Source: Phycisphaeraceae bacterium
GTDB lineage: Bacteria > Planctomycetota > Phycisphaerae > Phycisphaerales > UBA1924
DNA length: 64,000 nucleotides
Direction: 5' to 3'
NCBI GenBank assembly: GCA_007693965.1
Contig: RECQ01000033.1
Coordinates: 116,917 to 180,916 of the forward strand
Shown: positions 53,627-63,809 of the stretch, in pieces
Layout: the number at the start of each line of letters is the position of its first letter
Position numbering within the stretch: the stretch's first letter is position 1
Translations under genes and position numbers: made by a program
The notes under the pieces: model-generated
The model's input: the letters and a program-made list of their open reading frames with translations, nothing else
What the model was told of the DNA's origin: nothing
Databases searched by the model: none

Positions 53627-54457
53627 ATGCAGTTCTGGACGGTCGAGGAGATCGAGTCGGACGCAATGGCGGATCACTGCGCGGGGGAGGAGATCGCGCC
53701 GGGGGTGACGATCGAGCGGCGGACGATTCTTCGCGTTGGGCTGGTCGCCGCCGCGGCTGCAGTGGCCGCGCCGGCTGCTCTTCTGACGGGGTGCGTGTCC
53801 GGCCGGTCGACGTCCGGGGCGAAGCAGGCCGGCGTCGGCGCGGCGGGCGAACGAATGCGAACGATGGAGTTGATCGCGGCGCTTCGTCCGAGGGCCCGCG
53901 AGCTGATCGGCGCCGACCATCCGGATGAGGAGTCGTACGTCGCCGCGGCGGCGCGTCTGCTGTCCCGCCTCGAGCCGGATCAGCCGTGGCAGATGCGCGA
54001 GGTCGGCGAGACGGGGTGGTCGATGAACACCGCCGCGTACTTCCCCCCCATCGTTTTGTTCGACATCAGGATGCGCCCCGGATCCAGGATTCATCTGCAC
54101 GATCATCGGCATTACAACGGCGTGCTGCTCTGCACGGAAGGCGAGACGCGATGTCGGAACTTTGACATCGTTCAGAAGGATGGAAAGCAGCTCGACATCG
54201 CGGCGGGCGAGGTTCCGGCGCAGGACGAGGACTTTTTCATCAGGCAGACACGCGACGATATTCTGAAGCGGGAGCGATCTTCGACGCTGACGCGCGATCG
54301 CGATAACATCCATCACATTGAGGCGGGGCCAGACGGATGCGCCCTGACCGACTTCTTCACGCACTTCCGTCCCGGCGCCAGATCGTACGAGATTGACTGG
54401 GATGAGAAGCCGATTGACAAAAGAGAAGGGGTCTACCGTGTCTCCTGGCGGACATGA
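53627..54457 (+). CDS. Exported cupin lipoprotein (cysteine dioxygenase-like)
   Basis: The 276-residue product has a twin-arginine-like signal (ERRTILRVGLVAAAAAVAAP) ending in a lipobox LTGC (Cys56), then a cupin: SRIHLHDHRHYNGVLLCTEG provides the His metal ligands, and DNIHHIEAGPDGCALT a second set near the C-terminus. This resembles thiol dioxygenases (cysteine dioxygenase family), but export as a lipoprotein is unusual and the substrate is unknown. AAAGGA eight bases upstream of ATG 53627 fixes the start; a later ATG at 53666 also keeps the signal. The Fur-family gene overlaps its stop by four bases. Confidence 0.75.
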   Translation: MQFWTVEEIESDAMADHCAGEEIAPGVTIERRTILRVGLVAAAAAVAAPAALLTGCVSGRSTSGAKQAGVGAAGERMRTMELIAALRPRARELIGADHPDEESYVAAAARLLSRLEPDQPWQMREVGETGWSMNTAAYFPPIVLFDIRMRPGSRIHLHDHRHYNGVLLCTEGETRCRNFDIVQKDGKQLDIAAGEVPAQDEDFFIRQTRDDILKRERSSTLTRDRDNIHHIEAGPDGCALTDFFTHFRPGARSYEIDWDEKPIDKREGVYRVSWRT

Positions 54458-54969
54458 TCCGAAGCGGCTTCAGAAATTGGCGCGCTCTTTCTCCGGGCGT
54501 GACCGCCAGATTCGGTCGAGCGATGAGCGTTGAGAGACGAACAACTCGCCAGCAACGAGCCGTGCGGAGCGCGATCCTGGAGGCCGGCCGTCCACTTTCT
54601 ATCGAGGAGATCCATGAAGAGGCGCGAGCATCGGCGCCGACGATCGGCCTGCGCACCGTGTATCGCGTCGTGCGCCGTCTGGAGGAGGACCGTGAGATCG
54701 CGCCCGTCACGCTGCCTGGAAAACCGAATCGTTACGAATCCGCCGATGTCGCCGCGACACACCACCATCATTTCCACTGTGAATCGTGCGATCGGGTGTT
54801 CGATGTGCGGGGGTGCGTCAGCCGCCTGCAGCAACTGCTGCCCACCGGCTTCGTGCTGGCAGGCCACGAGCTGACGTTCTGGGGCGCGTGCGAGGAGTGC
54901 TCGACCGCGCGGTCGACAGACGGCGCGGAGCCGGGGCGTTCGCGGGGGCGCCAAGTCGACCGGGCTTGA
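54454..54969 (+). CDS. Fur-family metalloregulator (Zur/Fur-like)
   Basis: A winged-helix DNA-binding domain (LSIEEIHEEARASAPTIGLR, TVYRVVRRLEEDREIAPV) is followed by a dimerisation domain with HHHHFHCESCDRVFDV (His103-Cys112) and CEEC (146-149), i.e. both CxxC pairs of the structural zinc site and the His-rich sensory site. It probably represses the divergent COG0523 gene and its own operon, which makes Zur the most likely type; Fur or PerR cannot be excluded. The ATG at 54454 overlaps the upstream stop; ATG 54523 is an alternative giving a normal 148-residue Fur. Confidence 0.85.
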   Translation: MIRSGFRNWRALSPGVTARFGRAMSVERRTTRQQRAVRSAILEAGRPLSIEEIHEEARASAPTIGLRTVYRVVRRLEEDREIAPVTLPGKPNRYESADVAATHHHHFHCESCDRVFDVRGCVSRLQQLLPTGFVLAGHELTFWGACEECSTARSTDGAEPGRSRGRQVDRA

Positions 54970-55005
54970 CATCAGGCGTGGGAGGCCTAGGCTGTTCGTC
55001 CTGAT

Positions 55006-55079
<74 letters not shown>

Positions 55080-55126
55080 TTGCACCGCCGTTTCCAAATG
55101 GAGCCGGCCCCACGGTTCACGATGAA

Positions 55127-55162
55127 CGCCGCCGAGAGACCTCGGGGGCGTTTTCTTTTTTA
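55127..55162 (+). terminator. Intrinsic terminator after tRNA-fMet
   Basis: CGCC-G-CCGAG pairs with CTCGG-G-GGCG around AGAC, with one G-G mismatch, followed by TTTTCTTTTTT. Confidence 0.85.
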
Positions 55163-55495
55163 AGCGGAGTTGCTGCAAGGGTTTAGCGACATGGCTCCCG
55201 GGGCATTGTGTCTCTTGATGCGCGTGGGTCATAACCCGGCCGCGGCGACCGGGCGGCCTCTTGGGGCGGTTTGCGGCCAAAGTCTCTGCGTCTCACGCCG
55301 AGACGCCCGCCGGGGTTATGAGGTGGTTGTTTCTGCATAGCGCGCGCAACGAGGGTGGTCGCGAGGGCGGAGCGCGCGCGATGGTCTTGCAGTTTGTGCG
55401 CGCTTCGGTGAATGAAGCGCGCACTGTTCACGTCCGCGGCATAGGGAACCCGGGAAGGCGGCGCGCATGATGCCCGCCGCGGCCGGGAGACCGAT
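55163..55495. other. Non-coding stretch at the left end of the putative island
   Basis: About 330 bases with no convincing gene; open frames on both strands lack family features. A GTCATAACCCGG stretch near 55228 echoes the tRNA anticodon arm, but no copy of the tRNA 3' end that would mark an attachment site is seen. Confidence 0.4.
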
Positions 55496-55711
55496 GTGGA
55501 CACGACGCGCAATCCCGAAAGCATGACGGCGACAGAGCGCCGCGATGAGATCGCCAGCATCCTCGCGCGAGGCATGGTTCGGGCCGTCCGCCAGACCCGT
55601 TCGGACGCATCTTCCGCCCTCAAATCTCCTGCGGAATCCTCCGACAGCGGCCTTGATCTCTGCGCCGACTTACCCCTCAGTGTGGCTCCCCGGCCCGCCG
55701 GCCAAACCTGA
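55496..55711 (+). CDS. Small ORF upstream of DUF2924 module
   Basis: A 71-codon frame; the start is GTG 55496 (GGGAGA eight bases upstream) or ATG 55523. The part MTATERRDEIASILARGMVR is helical and resembles short proteins that precede DUF2924-recombinase pairs in other genomes, while the rest is Ser/Pro-rich. Function is unknown. It starts a co-directional set with DUF2924, the recombinase and the HTH gene. Confidence 0.55.
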   Translation: MDTTRNPESMTATERRDEIASILARGMVRAVRQTRSDASSALKSPAESSDSGLDLCADLPLSVAPRPAGQT

Positions 55712-55747
55712 GGAGGGGGGCCGGGTCTCTGAACGGAAAGGAGCCGC

Positions 55748-56263
55748 ATGGCGAGCAAAGCGACCAGCATTCAACGCGAGATCGACGCCCTACAGCGCAT
55801 GACCACGGGCGAGCTGGCGGAGCGATTCGAGGCCCTGCACGGACGCCCGGCGCGGACGCGGCATCGGGCGTACCTCATCCGCAAGATCGCATGGCGCATC
55901 CAGGCCAACGCCGAGGGCGACCTCACGGAGCGGGCCCGGCGGCGGGCCGCGGAGCTGGCCGATGACGCCGAGGTGCGGGTGATGGCGCCGAAGACGCTGA
56001 TCTGTCCGCCTCAGCCGGATGGCGAGGTCGTCGTCACCCGGCGCCTCCCCAACGGCGAGCACAACGATCCTCGCCTGCCGTCGCCCGGCTCGGCGATCGT
56101 CCGCCAGTACAAGGGCCGCACCATCCGCGTGGTCGTGCTCGCGGACGGGGAGGGATTCGAGTGCGACGGCGAGCGCTACCGCACGCTCTCGGCCATCGCG
56201 AAGAAGGTCACGGGCAGCCACATCAACGGCTTCCGCTTCTTCCGGCTGGGGAGCAAGCGATGA
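55748..56263 (+). CDS. DUF2924 family protein
   Basis: The 171-residue product has the DUF2924 pattern: MTTGELAERFEALHGRPART, RAYLIRKIAWRIQANAEGDL, and a C-terminal IVRQYKGRTIRVVVLADGEG / YRTLSAIAKKVTGSHINGFR, the latter a small DNA-binding-like motif shared with many phage-derived proteins. It nearly always lies directly before a large serine recombinase and may be its accessory factor. AAAGGAG five bases upstream fixes the start; the stop overlaps the recombinase start as ATGA. Confidence 0.88.
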   Translation: MASKATSIQREIDALQRMTTGELAERFEALHGRPARTRHRAYLIRKIAWRIQANAEGDLTERARRRAAELADDAEVRVMAPKTLICPPQPDGEVVVTRRLPNGEHNDPRLPSPGSAIVRQYKGRTIRVVVLADGEGFECDGERYRTLSAIAKKVTGSHINGFRFFRLGSKR

Positions 56264-57852
56264 GCGCGCCTCGAAGGTGTCGGTCGGGCGGCGAGGGCGC
56301 TCCGCCGGGCAAGCCCCGCATCCGCTGCGCCATCTACACACGCAAGTCGAGCGAGGAGGGCCTCGACCAGGAGTTCAACTCCCTCGACGCCCAGCGGGAA
56401 TCCGCCGAGGCGTTCATCGCCAGCCAGAAGGCGGAGGGGTGGATCTGCCAGCCCGAGCGCTACGACGATGGCGGCTTCTCCGGCGGCAGCATGGAGCGGC
56501 CGGCGCTGGCGCGCCTGATCCGCGACATCGACGCGGGCAGGATCGACTGCGTGGTGGTCTACAAGGTCGATCGGCTCAGCCGCTCCCTCATGGACTTCTC
56601 GCGGATCATGGAGACCTTCGAGAAGCGGGGCGTCTCCTTCGTCTCCGTCACCCAGCAGTTCAACACCACCCACTCGATGGGGCGGCTCACGCTCAACATC
56701 CTGCTCTCCTTTGCGCAGTTCGAGCGCGAGATCATCGGCGAGCGGATCCGGGACAAGATCGCCGCCCAGAAGCGCAAGGGGAAGTGGGCCGGGGGCGCGC
56801 CGGTGCTGGGCTACGACGTCGAACGCTCGCAGGGATCGCCGCGGCTTGTGATCAATGCCAGAGAGGCCGCGCGCGTCCGCGAGATCTTCCGGCTCTACCT
56901 CGAGAAGGGATCGCTCCTTCCGGTTGTCAGCGAGCTCGCCCGCAAGACCTGGGTGAACAAGCGCCGCATCTCCGGCAAGGGCCGGCGACTGGGCGGCCAG
57001 CCGTTCAACAAGGCCACGCTCCACCGCCTGCTCACCAACCCCATCTACACCGGGAAGCTCACCCACAAGGGCGAGCTCTTCCACGGTGAGCATGAGGCGA
57101 TCATCGAGCAGGAGCTCTTCGACCAGGTGCAGGCGCTGCTTCGGCTCAACGGGCGCACCGGCGGCGTCGAGGTGCGGAACAAGTACGGCGCGCTGCTCCG
57201 CGGCCTGCTGCGCTGCAGGGCCTGCGACCGCGCCATGACGCACACCTTCACCAAGGGCCGCAACGGGGCGTTCTACCGCTACTACCGCTGCACGGCCGCC
57301 ATCAAGAACGGCGCCGGGGTCTGCACCGCGAGCACACTGCCCGCGGCGGAGATCGAGCGGCTGGTGGTCGACGAGGTGCGGGGTCTGGCCGCCGACCGGG
57401 CGCTGCTCGACCAGACGCTGACCGAAGCGCAGGCCGCGATCGCGGACGAACTGGCGGCGCTCGAACGCGAGCGGGACGAGCTGCGGCGGGAGACTGGCCG
57501 GAACCACCGGGAGCTCCGCCGCCTGGCGGGTGAGGGCGCTACGACGAAGGGCGTCGCCCCCCGCCTGGCCGATCTCCACGAGCGGATCGCGGGCGCGGAG
57601 GCGCGCCTCCCCGAGCTCGAGAGCCGGATCGCGGAGCTGACGGACCAGACCATCACCCGAGCCGAGGCCGAGGCCGCCTTCGCCGACTTCGACACACTCT
57701 GGAGCGCCCTCATCCCGCGCGAGCAGGCGCGGCTGCTGAACCTGCTGCTCTCCGAGGTGAACTACGACGCCGAGGATGGGAGCATGTCGGTGACTTTCCG
57801 GCCGACGAGCATCCGTGCTTTCATGAAGCGATCGCTCGAGGTGGCGGCATGA
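56260..57852 (+). CDS. Large serine recombinase
   Basis: The 530-residue product has an N-terminal resolvase domain with AIYTRKSSEEGLDQEFNSLD (catalytic Ser30), VVVYKVDRLSRSLMDFSRIM, and FAQFEREIIGERIRDKIAAQ; a recombinase domain (LLTNPIYTGKLTHKGELFHG); a zinc ribbon (CRACDRAMT, then YYRCTAAIKNGAGVC); and a coiled coil (ELAALERERDELRRETGRNH). This layout is that of large serine integrases that move islands and phages without a tRNA-like core. It is the likely mover of the DNA right of tRNA-fMet. It is translationally coupled to both neighbours. Confidence 0.93.
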   Translation: MSAPRRCRSGGEGAPPGKPRIRCAIYTRKSSEEGLDQEFNSLDAQRESAEAFIASQKAEGWICQPERYDDGGFSGGSMERPALARLIRDIDAGRIDCVVVYKVDRLSRSLMDFSRIMETFEKRGVSFVSVTQQFNTTHSMGRLTLNILLSFAQFEREIIGERIRDKIAAQKRKGKWAGGAPVLGYDVERSQGSPRLVINAREAARVREIFRLYLEKGSLLPVVSELARKTWVNKRRISGKGRRLGGQPFNKATLHRLLTNPIYTGKLTHKGELFHGEHEAIIEQELFDQVQALLRLNGRTGGVEVRNKYGALLRGLLRCRACDRAMTHTFTKGRNGAFYRYYRCTAAIKNGAGVCTASTLPAAEIERLVVDEVRGLAADRALLDQTLTEAQAAIADELAALERERDELRRETGRNHRELRRLAGEGATTKGVAPRLADLHERIAGAEARLPELESRIAELTDQTITRAEAEAAFADFDTLWSALIPREQARLLNLLLSEVNYDAEDGSMSVTFRPTSIRAFMKRSLEVAA

Positions 57853-58265
57853 CGACGGTGACGCGGAAGATCCACTTCGCCGTCAAGGGCCACCGCAAGC
57901 GGGCGATCGCCGGCCCGGCCCCGGATGCCGCCAAACCCGCAGGCCGCGTTCCCCGCATCGCCAGGCTGATGGCGCTGGCGATCCGCTTCGAGCGGCTGCT
58001 GGACGAGGGCGTGGTCGCCAACCAGACCGAGCTGGCCCGCCTTGCGCACGTCACCCAGCCGCGGATGACGCAGATCATGAACCTGCTGCATCTGGCGCCG
58101 GATATTCAGGAGGAGATCCTGTTCCTGCCGGAGGTGGTGGAGGGGCGGGATCGGGTGACGGAGCGGGATGTGCGGGGGATCGTGGCGATGCCGCAATGGG
58201 AACACCAAAGAGCCCGATTTCGCGAGCTCCTAAAGCACAATAATCTAGTCATTCCCAGTCCTTGA
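57849..58265 (+). CDS. HTH DNA-binding protein linked to recombinase
   Basis: A 138-residue protein with a basic N-terminus ([18 protein letters not shown]), and a helix-turn-helix of the ParB/KorB type: [20 protein letters not shown], followed by [14 protein letters not shown]. The ATGA overlap with the recombinase stop suggests it is made with it and may control excision or expression. Its last 17 bases overlap the end of the DUF499 gene on the other strand, tail to tail. Confidence 0.8.
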   Translation: MTTVTRKIHFAVKGHRKRAIAGPAPDAAKPAGRVPRIARLMALAIRFERLLDEGVVANQTELARLAHVTQPRMTQIMNLLHLAPDIQEEILFLPEVVEGRDRVTERDVRGIVAMPQWEHQRARFRELLKHNNLVIPSP

Positions 58266-61104
58266 GCTTAAAGCCGAGGCTGCTCGCGTTCTCGCTCACC
58301 GCCCGCTTGGTATTGTCGGATGTCCCTTCGGGGAACTGGGCGTCAATCTCGAGTGTCACTCGCACTGTCGCTGTTGGATCGGACGTCAAAATCGCGATGA
58401 TCTCATCTGCGATGGTGTTGAGTTTGGACTTGGCCAGCGCCGCATCGACATCCACCGCTCCGCGGAACGACTTCGCAGTCGAACCATGGGGCCCCGCTCC
58501 AGACAAAGCCCCGGGCTGAGGCCCTGCCCACGGTCCGGTGGCTTCTTGGACGGTGGGAGGACCGGGTGATGCTGTCCCGAACGGTGGATTCATGCCCGTC
58601 GCGCCGCCGTTCACAGCAGCAGCGGCGTTCGCTGTGAGCTTTGCGTGATACTCGGCGGCAACCGCTGGCTCAATGAGAAGCAGACTGTCGTCGACGGACA
58701 CATCACCTGAGCCGAGTTGGAAGCCCTCGTACTTGTCGCCTTCGATCCCGTATGCCGTGCCGAAGAAATCGGCGGACGATACCCCGGTGCTGATCGCCTG
58801 CTTGAGTACATCGTGCGAGCGCAGGCGAGGCAGGTAGAGGTACTTCAGAGAATCCTCCCAGAAAGTCTTCGCCGCCACAGCTGGTCTATCGCTCTTCCAG
58901 TAGTACGACTTCAACTGTGAACGGAGGTGGATCGGAGCCCATATGTCGATCACGAGCTCATTCTCGCTGCAGACGCGTTCGATCTCCGGTCCGACCCCGC
59001 CGCCGCTCGTGTTCAGCGGAAACGCTTCGACGCGCGGAGTCGCCGCGGTCGGCTCGTCCTGCGATGGGCACAGCAGCCAGCGGAAGCACTCTCGAACAAT
59101 CCGTGGAAGGAGTTCTTCGGCGGCCTTCGCCTCCTTCTCGGCTTGTCGCTTCTGGGCGAGATCGATGTTCAGCCGCCCGTCCGTCACGTCTTCGACGATG
59201 CTCCGCCACGCGAGGGCGACGCGGGTCGAATCTCGCAGGCGACCCAACGTGCTCTGGTCAGCCGCGATGAACAGCAGTCGGTTCGAACGGTGCCGCGGCT
59301 GGCTTCCATGGTTCCGGACGTAGTCGAGAACAGCCCGCTCCGCCTGCCGCGGATCGTCCTTTACGTAGGCGTGATCAGGAGACAGCACGACCAGCCTCAG
59401 CGACGAGTCGTCGGGAGTATCGCCATGCGGGACAAACACATGGACCCCATCCACCATCTGCACGCTGTTGAACAGGCGCTTCGTAACTTCCTCGATGCGC
59501 TTGTGGACATCGGTCTTGTCATCAAATCGACGTTTGCGATCTTCCATCTCGCGGCGGAGGTTGGCCCGCGTGTCGAACCAGAAGGTCGTTGAGTCGCTCG
59601 TCTTCTCGCCCGAGCTGTTCAGGTAGTGCAGTCGGTCGAGCAGGCGATTCAGCGCATCGGAGTAGACGGCGCTCGTCTGCCCCGGCTGGAGACAGCCCAG
59701 CAGCACACGGTCCCGTGTGAGGCCGCGGGTTGCCTGCTTGTTCTTCATATTCGCGGGCGGAGCCGTGCCGAGGAACAGGGTTCGCGTGACCCGCCGGGCG
59801 GCGTTCGTCTGTCCAAATCTCGGCTCACGGCTCTCTAGGTCTGTCGATTCTGCGCGGGGGCCATCGATGTCGCGCTCGATCACTGCGTCCCAGCCCGGCG
59901 AAAGCAGGTAGGTCATCTCGTTGCGCACATCGCCGTGGAAGAGCGGCAGGCTGCCCGGCATGATGAGCAGGTCCTGGTTGTTGTCCTGCCACAGCTTGCT
60001 GATCACTTTCGCCATCAGCTTGAGGACGCCGCGGGTGCGCTGGAAGCCGTCGATGGTGGACCAGTCCTCGTAGAGCCGATCGAACACCTCGGGGTGGATT
60101 GGGTACGCCTGACACAGCCGGTCGAAGTAGCGCCCCTCCTGCGTCTCGCTGGGCAGTTTCGCGCCCTCCGCGACATACGCATCCGCGAAGGCCCGGCACA
60201 CGGCGTCACGGGCATTCCCATCGTTGATCTGCTCGAACAGCCGCCGGCGGACGATCTCGAATGCTTCCTCGGTCGCGACGGGTTTCCACAGCGCTTGGAC
60301 GCGCCCGAAGGTCTTCTCAAGCGCCTTGAGCGCCGCCTCGCCTCGTTCGCCGCCCGCCTCGACCTCCGACTCGGGCAAGCTCGCCAGCACTACGGCGTTC
60401 GGCACCTGCTTCACCGCCTCGGTCAGTGACTGCAGGAAGCTCACATTGCTCCCGTAGGTGCCGCCGGTCAGCGTCTGGCCCTCCTTGAACTGGCGGATGT
60501 ACGCCACCAGCTCGTCCATGAGGATCACGCAGGGCGCATACTTTTCGAGCAGATCACGGAGCACCTGCTTGCCCGGCGAAGTCCCGTTCGCGTCGGCTTC
60601 CTTCACCATGGACAGCCCTTCGGACCCGCCAAGTTGCCAAGCCAGCTCGCCCCACAGCGTGTTGATGGTCGTCCGCCCGTGCTTCCACGGCTGGCCCGGC
60701 GAGACCGCGGTGCCATCGATCACAGCCACCTTCGCCTTCGGCACATCCATCAGCCCGGCCTGCTCCACAAGCGTGGGGATGCCCGGCAGATCGTCCAGCG
60801 AGCATTCGCGCCTGGCGAGGTGAAGCACCGCAAGCATCGTGTGCGTCTTGCCGCCGCCGAAGGCGGTCTGGAGCTGGATCACCGGCTCGCCGTTCCTGCC
60901 GCTCAGTCGCTGGATCACCTGCGTCAGCAGCAGGCGCATGCCCTCGGTGATGTAGGTGCGCTCGAAGAACGCGACCGCATCCTGATACTCCGCCGGGGCC
61001 TTGCCGGAATGCACCGCGGTGATATCGGCGGCGAACTCGGCCTGCTGAAAGTTGCTCTCGCGCACATCCTTGTGGGGGATGGCGATTTCTCTCCACGGCT
61101 TCAT
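58249..61104 (-). CDS. DUF499 ATPase of an anti-phage system
   Basis: The 951-residue cytoplasmic protein has a P-loop ([15 protein letters not shown], about 80-94), a Walker [15 protein letters not shown] (about 193-206), and the long helical and winged regions of DUF499 ([26 protein letters not shown]-like ends not certain). NCBI-type annotations call such proteins anti-phage-associated because they pair with DUF1156 methylases, often with a helicase and DUF3780. It may power DNA recognition or modification. The ATG overlaps the methylase stop (ATGA), so the pair is co-translated. Confidence 0.88.
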   Translation of the reverse strand: MKPWREIAIPHKDVRESNFQQAEFAADITAVHSGKAPAEYQDAVAFFERTYITEGMRLLLTQVIQRLSGRNGEPVIQLQTAFGGGKTHTMLAVLHLARRECSLDDLPGIPTLVEQAGLMDVPKAKVAVIDGTAVSPGQPWKHGRTTINTLWGELAWQLGGSEGLSMVKEADANGTSPGKQVLRDLLEKYAPCVILMDELVAYIRQFKEGQTLTGGTYGSNVSFLQSLTEAVKQVPNAVVLASLPESEVEAGGERGEAALKALEKTFGRVQALWKPVATEEAFEIVRRRLFEQINDGNARDAVCRAFADAYVAEGAKLPSETQEGRYFDRLCQAYPIHPEVFDRLYEDWSTIDGFQRTRGVLKLMAKVISKLWQDNNQDLLIMPGSLPLFHGDVRNEMTYLLSPGWDAVIERDIDGPRAESTDLESREPRFGQTNAARRVTRTLFLGTAPPANMKNKQATRGLTRDRVLLGCLQPGQTSAVYSDALNRLLDRLHYLNSSGEKTSDSTTFWFDTRANLRREMEDRKRRFDDKTDVHKRIEEVTKRLFNSVQMVDGVHVFVPHGDTPDDSSLRLVVLSPDHAYVKDDPRQAERAVLDYVRNHGSQPRHRSNRLLFIAADQSTLGRLRDSTRVALAWRSIVEDVTDGRLNIDLAQKRQAEKEAKAAEELLPRIVRECFRWLLCPSQDEPTAATPRVEAFPLNTSGGGVGPEIERVCSENELVIDIWAPIHLRSQLKSYYWKSDRPAVAAKTFWEDSLKYLYLPRLRSHDVLKQAISTGVSSADFFGTAYGIEGDKYEGFQLGSGDVSVDDSLLLIEPAVAAEYHAKLTANAAAAVNGGATGMNPPFGTASPGPPTVQEATGPWAGPQPGALSGAGPHGSTAKSFRGAVDVDAALAKSKLNTIADEIIAILTSDPTATVRVTLEIDAQFPEGTSDNTKRAVSENASSLGFKLKDWE

Positions 61105-63707
61105 GACTCGACCTCCACGGGTTCAAACAGGCCCCGCTGCTCGGGCGGCGCAATCTTCACGGCCGAGATCTCGATCGCGCTCCAGCCGGCGACCACGGCG
61201 TTGTACGCCCGAGCATCCTCGGCCCAGCCCTTGCGCTCGCACAGCGTGTAGAGCCGGTAGGCGAGCTGGCGGGCGGCCTCGGCCTTGGTGGCGACCACCG
61301 CCAGCACCTTCGCGGCTCCGGTCTCACCCTCGCTCTGGTAGATGCGGATCATGTGGTGCAGCGCCTCCCACACGGGCAGGCGGGTGTCGGTCCGCGGGTC
61401 CCAGTCGGTGGGGTACTCCTTCCAGCGGAGCAGGCGGACGCTGCCGCCGCCGGATACGACCACGCCGGCCTGCTTCACGCCCTCGACGCTGGTGCCCTTG
61501 GCGCGGGCGAGGGTGTCGGCCTCGCCGAACTTGCCCGCGTCCCAGCCGTGCTGCTCGAACCAGTGCAGACAGAACTGCGTGTCGGCGTCGAAGTCGTCCT
61601 CGGCGAGGAAGCGGTTGATGAGCTGGAGGGCGGTCTTCACGCTCATGGGTGTGCCGTCGGCCTCGAGCACGGCCTCGTAGCGGCTGAAGATCGCCATGCC
61701 CGGCCCTATGATCGCTTGGGACAGGTCCACAGGCGCGACGGGCGAGTGCAGGCCCTCGCTCTCGCGGGTCATCGCGTCAAGAGCGAGCGGAAGTGTCTCG
61801 TTGAGCATGCGGACGAACTGGCGGCGGGAGATTGTCCCGGTAGCCTTCCCACGCTTACGACACACAAGAACCACAGACGATGCCAATGCATTCGACTGCA
61901 TGCTTCGCATACGATTGCCAAGCTCGGTTCGCATGGGCCACGTGCCATTGATTGAGAACCCCGCCTCAATCACGGCCGAGAGAAATGTTTGCCATCCGGT
62001 GCTCGTTGTCCCGCCTGCTGAGGAATCCGCCTGCTTGAAGGCATAATAAATTGTGACGGGGGCTGATGGGTGTGCTAGCTGAGATAGCCTTTGCATTGCA
62101 GACGTCATTCCACGCAGAAAATACTGTTCTGCGTTCGCTTTTCCACCATGGCGAGCGGGTGTGGCGACAAGCTCTTGTTCTTTCGGCACTGCCATTGTTG
62201 AGAGGAGTTGCGGATACGAATCCCTCAGCGAGCGCCGGAGCCACATGTAAAAAAAATCGGACAAGTCGGCGTAGCCTATATTATCGTAATACGGTGGGTC
62301 GGTCGACACGAAACGTCCTAAGGAAATAGATTGTGATTGCGCGTCTGCCTGCTTGCAGATGCCTGGCGTTGATGTAATGGGAAGCTTGTCAAGCACCTTG
62401 ACTGCCCAGTCGAAACCGCTGGAAATATTTCCTGTTGAAGAAGAGAAGACATTTGTCTCTGCAAAGTCCCACGTCATCGACAATGTGGGTCGACCAAAAG
62501 TATTCCGAATCAGCTGCTTGCTTGAATGCCAAGTACAAATCGTAGACCAATAGTCAGCAGCCTTATCCACGGCAAGCGCTAGGTACGTCACCAGAGCATC
62601 AGCATAGGACTCTGCGTCGCTAGAACTCCATGTGCCGCCAAGCTCTTTGCCTATTGCGACATCGGCAATGTCTCGCAAGACCAGCTTTCGACCTTCTTGG
62701 ATCAGATCGCTAAGTGTATTGAGTGCGAGGAGCTGGCGTTGTGTGAACAGATCAGCCCATGAGGCCATGCCGTAGTTGCCAACTCGGAATCCGAGTGCGT
62801 CTTGAAAAAATCTAATATCGGGACGCCAGTTCGGTTCAGCTTGGCCAGCAACAGTCGTGTGGCAGGGATCCGGGGGCAGATATACACGGCCCGATGTGCC
62901 TTCAGCCACAATTGCCATGAGTGACTGGCCAAGTCCCCCGTTCGCAGCAGCTGCTCGAATGTAGTCGTAACCGATCGGGCTACCACTCAAGAGACATCGG
63001 AATCCTGATCGCTTTCCAGACGAAGTTCCATCTCGAATCCGTGCTGGCAGCGGACCAGTGCACACGTCGAACCGGTACGTGTCGAGCTCAACCACAGGGC
63101 GTAAGTAGACAGTGCCGCCTTTGCTCTCAGCAAGAATAAAGTTGCTCACTAGCGGAACAGTCACGTGACTGAAAGCGGGGTTCGGACTCTTCACCGTTCG
63201 CGCCCATAGCCATGCGATGACGGTCAGTTCCTGTCCGACATAACCCTTAAGGTCCGGGCGATCCTTGGCCATCTCCTTCGTGACCGTGACTTTGGGGTAC
63301 AGGTGCCCAATCCGTTTCTCGGCCTCATCGCGCATCCACTGCCCGTAGCGACGGACATCTTCAGCCAGCCCCGACGCTCCCTTCCAGGTCTTGAGTGGCC
63401 CAACGGATCTCGTGTCGGGGTGTACCGGCGTACGACCAGCGAACTTCGGCGGGATCTCGATCATTGCCTTGTTGATCAGCACGGCGACAGGGTTGAGGTC
63501 ACTGGCGTAGGCCTCCAGCCCAAGCCGCTGGGCCTCGAGCGGGATCGCCCCGCCCCCGGCGAACGGGTCGTGCAGTCCGGGCATCTTGTCGTGGTTGAAG
63601 AGTTCGGCGGCCTGCGGGTGGTCCTTGTTGAGCTCGCAGGTGATCCGCCATGACTTGCGGATCTCGGCGCGGGCCGCTTCGAGCACGACCTCGTTGGTGG
63701 TGTTCAC
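61101..63707 (-). CDS. DUF1156 adenine-type DNA methylase, main part
   Basis: From the GTG at 63707 the 868-residue frame has the SAM motif [20 protein letters not shown] (about 47-66), the catalytic [20 protein letters not shown] (about 468), and a C-terminal region typical of DUF1156. The N-terminal family segment ([20 protein letters not shown] and [20 protein letters not shown]) is encoded in the same frame further upstream, beyond an in-frame TAG at 63812-63810, so 63707 is probably not the native start. Bases 61.85-63.18 kb are clearly less GC-rich than the ends of the gene. Together with DUF499 it forms a restriction-modification-like defence system. Confidence 0.85.
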   Translation of the reverse strand: MNTTNEVVLEAARAEIRKSWRITCELNKDHPQAAELFNHDKMPGLHDPFAGGGAIPLEAQRLGLEAYASDLNPVAVLINKAMIEIPPKFAGRTPVHPDTRSVGPLKTWKGASGLAEDVRRYGQWMRDEAEKRIGHLYPKVTVTKEMAKDRPDLKGYVGQELTVIAWLWARTVKSPNPAFSHVTVPLVSNFILAESKGGTVYLRPVVELDTYRFDVCTGPLPARIRDGTSSGKRSGFRCLLSGSPIGYDYIRAAAANGGLGQSLMAIVAEGTSGRVYLPPDPCHTTVAGQAEPNWRPDIRFFQDALGFRVGNYGMASWADLFTQRQLLALNTLSDLIQEGRKLVLRDIADVAIGKELGGTWSSSDAESYADALVTYLALAVDKAADYWSTICTWHSSKQLIRNTFGRPTLSMTWDFAETNVFSSSTGNISSGFDWAVKVLDKLPITSTPGICKQADAQSQSISLGRFVSTDPPYYDNIGYADLSDFFYMWLRRSLRDSYPQLLSTMAVPKEQELVATPARHGGKANAEQYFLRGMTSAMQRLSQLAHPSAPVTIYYAFKQADSSAGGTTSTGWQTFLSAVIEAGFSINGTWPMRTELGNRMRSMQSNALASSVVLVCRKRGKATGTISRRQFVRMLNETLPLALDAMTRESEGLHSPVAPVDLSQAIIGPGMAIFSRYEAVLEADGTPMSVKTALQLINRFLAEDDFDADTQFCLHWFEQHGWDAGKFGEADTLARAKGTSVEGVKQAGVVVSGGGSVRLLRWKEYPTDWDPRTDTRLPVWEALHHMIRIYQSEGETGAAKVLAVVATKAEAARQLAYRLYTLCERKGWAEDARAYNAVVAGWSAIEISAVKIAPPEQRGLFEPVEVES

Positions 63708-63809
63708 CCAAAGGACAAGATCCTCGATGATCTTGAAGAGGCGGGCACGCTCACGGGTCCAGTGCCCCTTGTTCTGCTTGTTCGGCTCGATGCCTGGGTT
63801 CTGGGTGCG

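Noticed and set aside
55183..55770. Open frame of 195 codons on the minus strand between tRNA-fMet and DUF2924
   Set aside because: No recognisable domain, composition of a shadow frame, and it overlaps the better-supported small plus-strand ORF.
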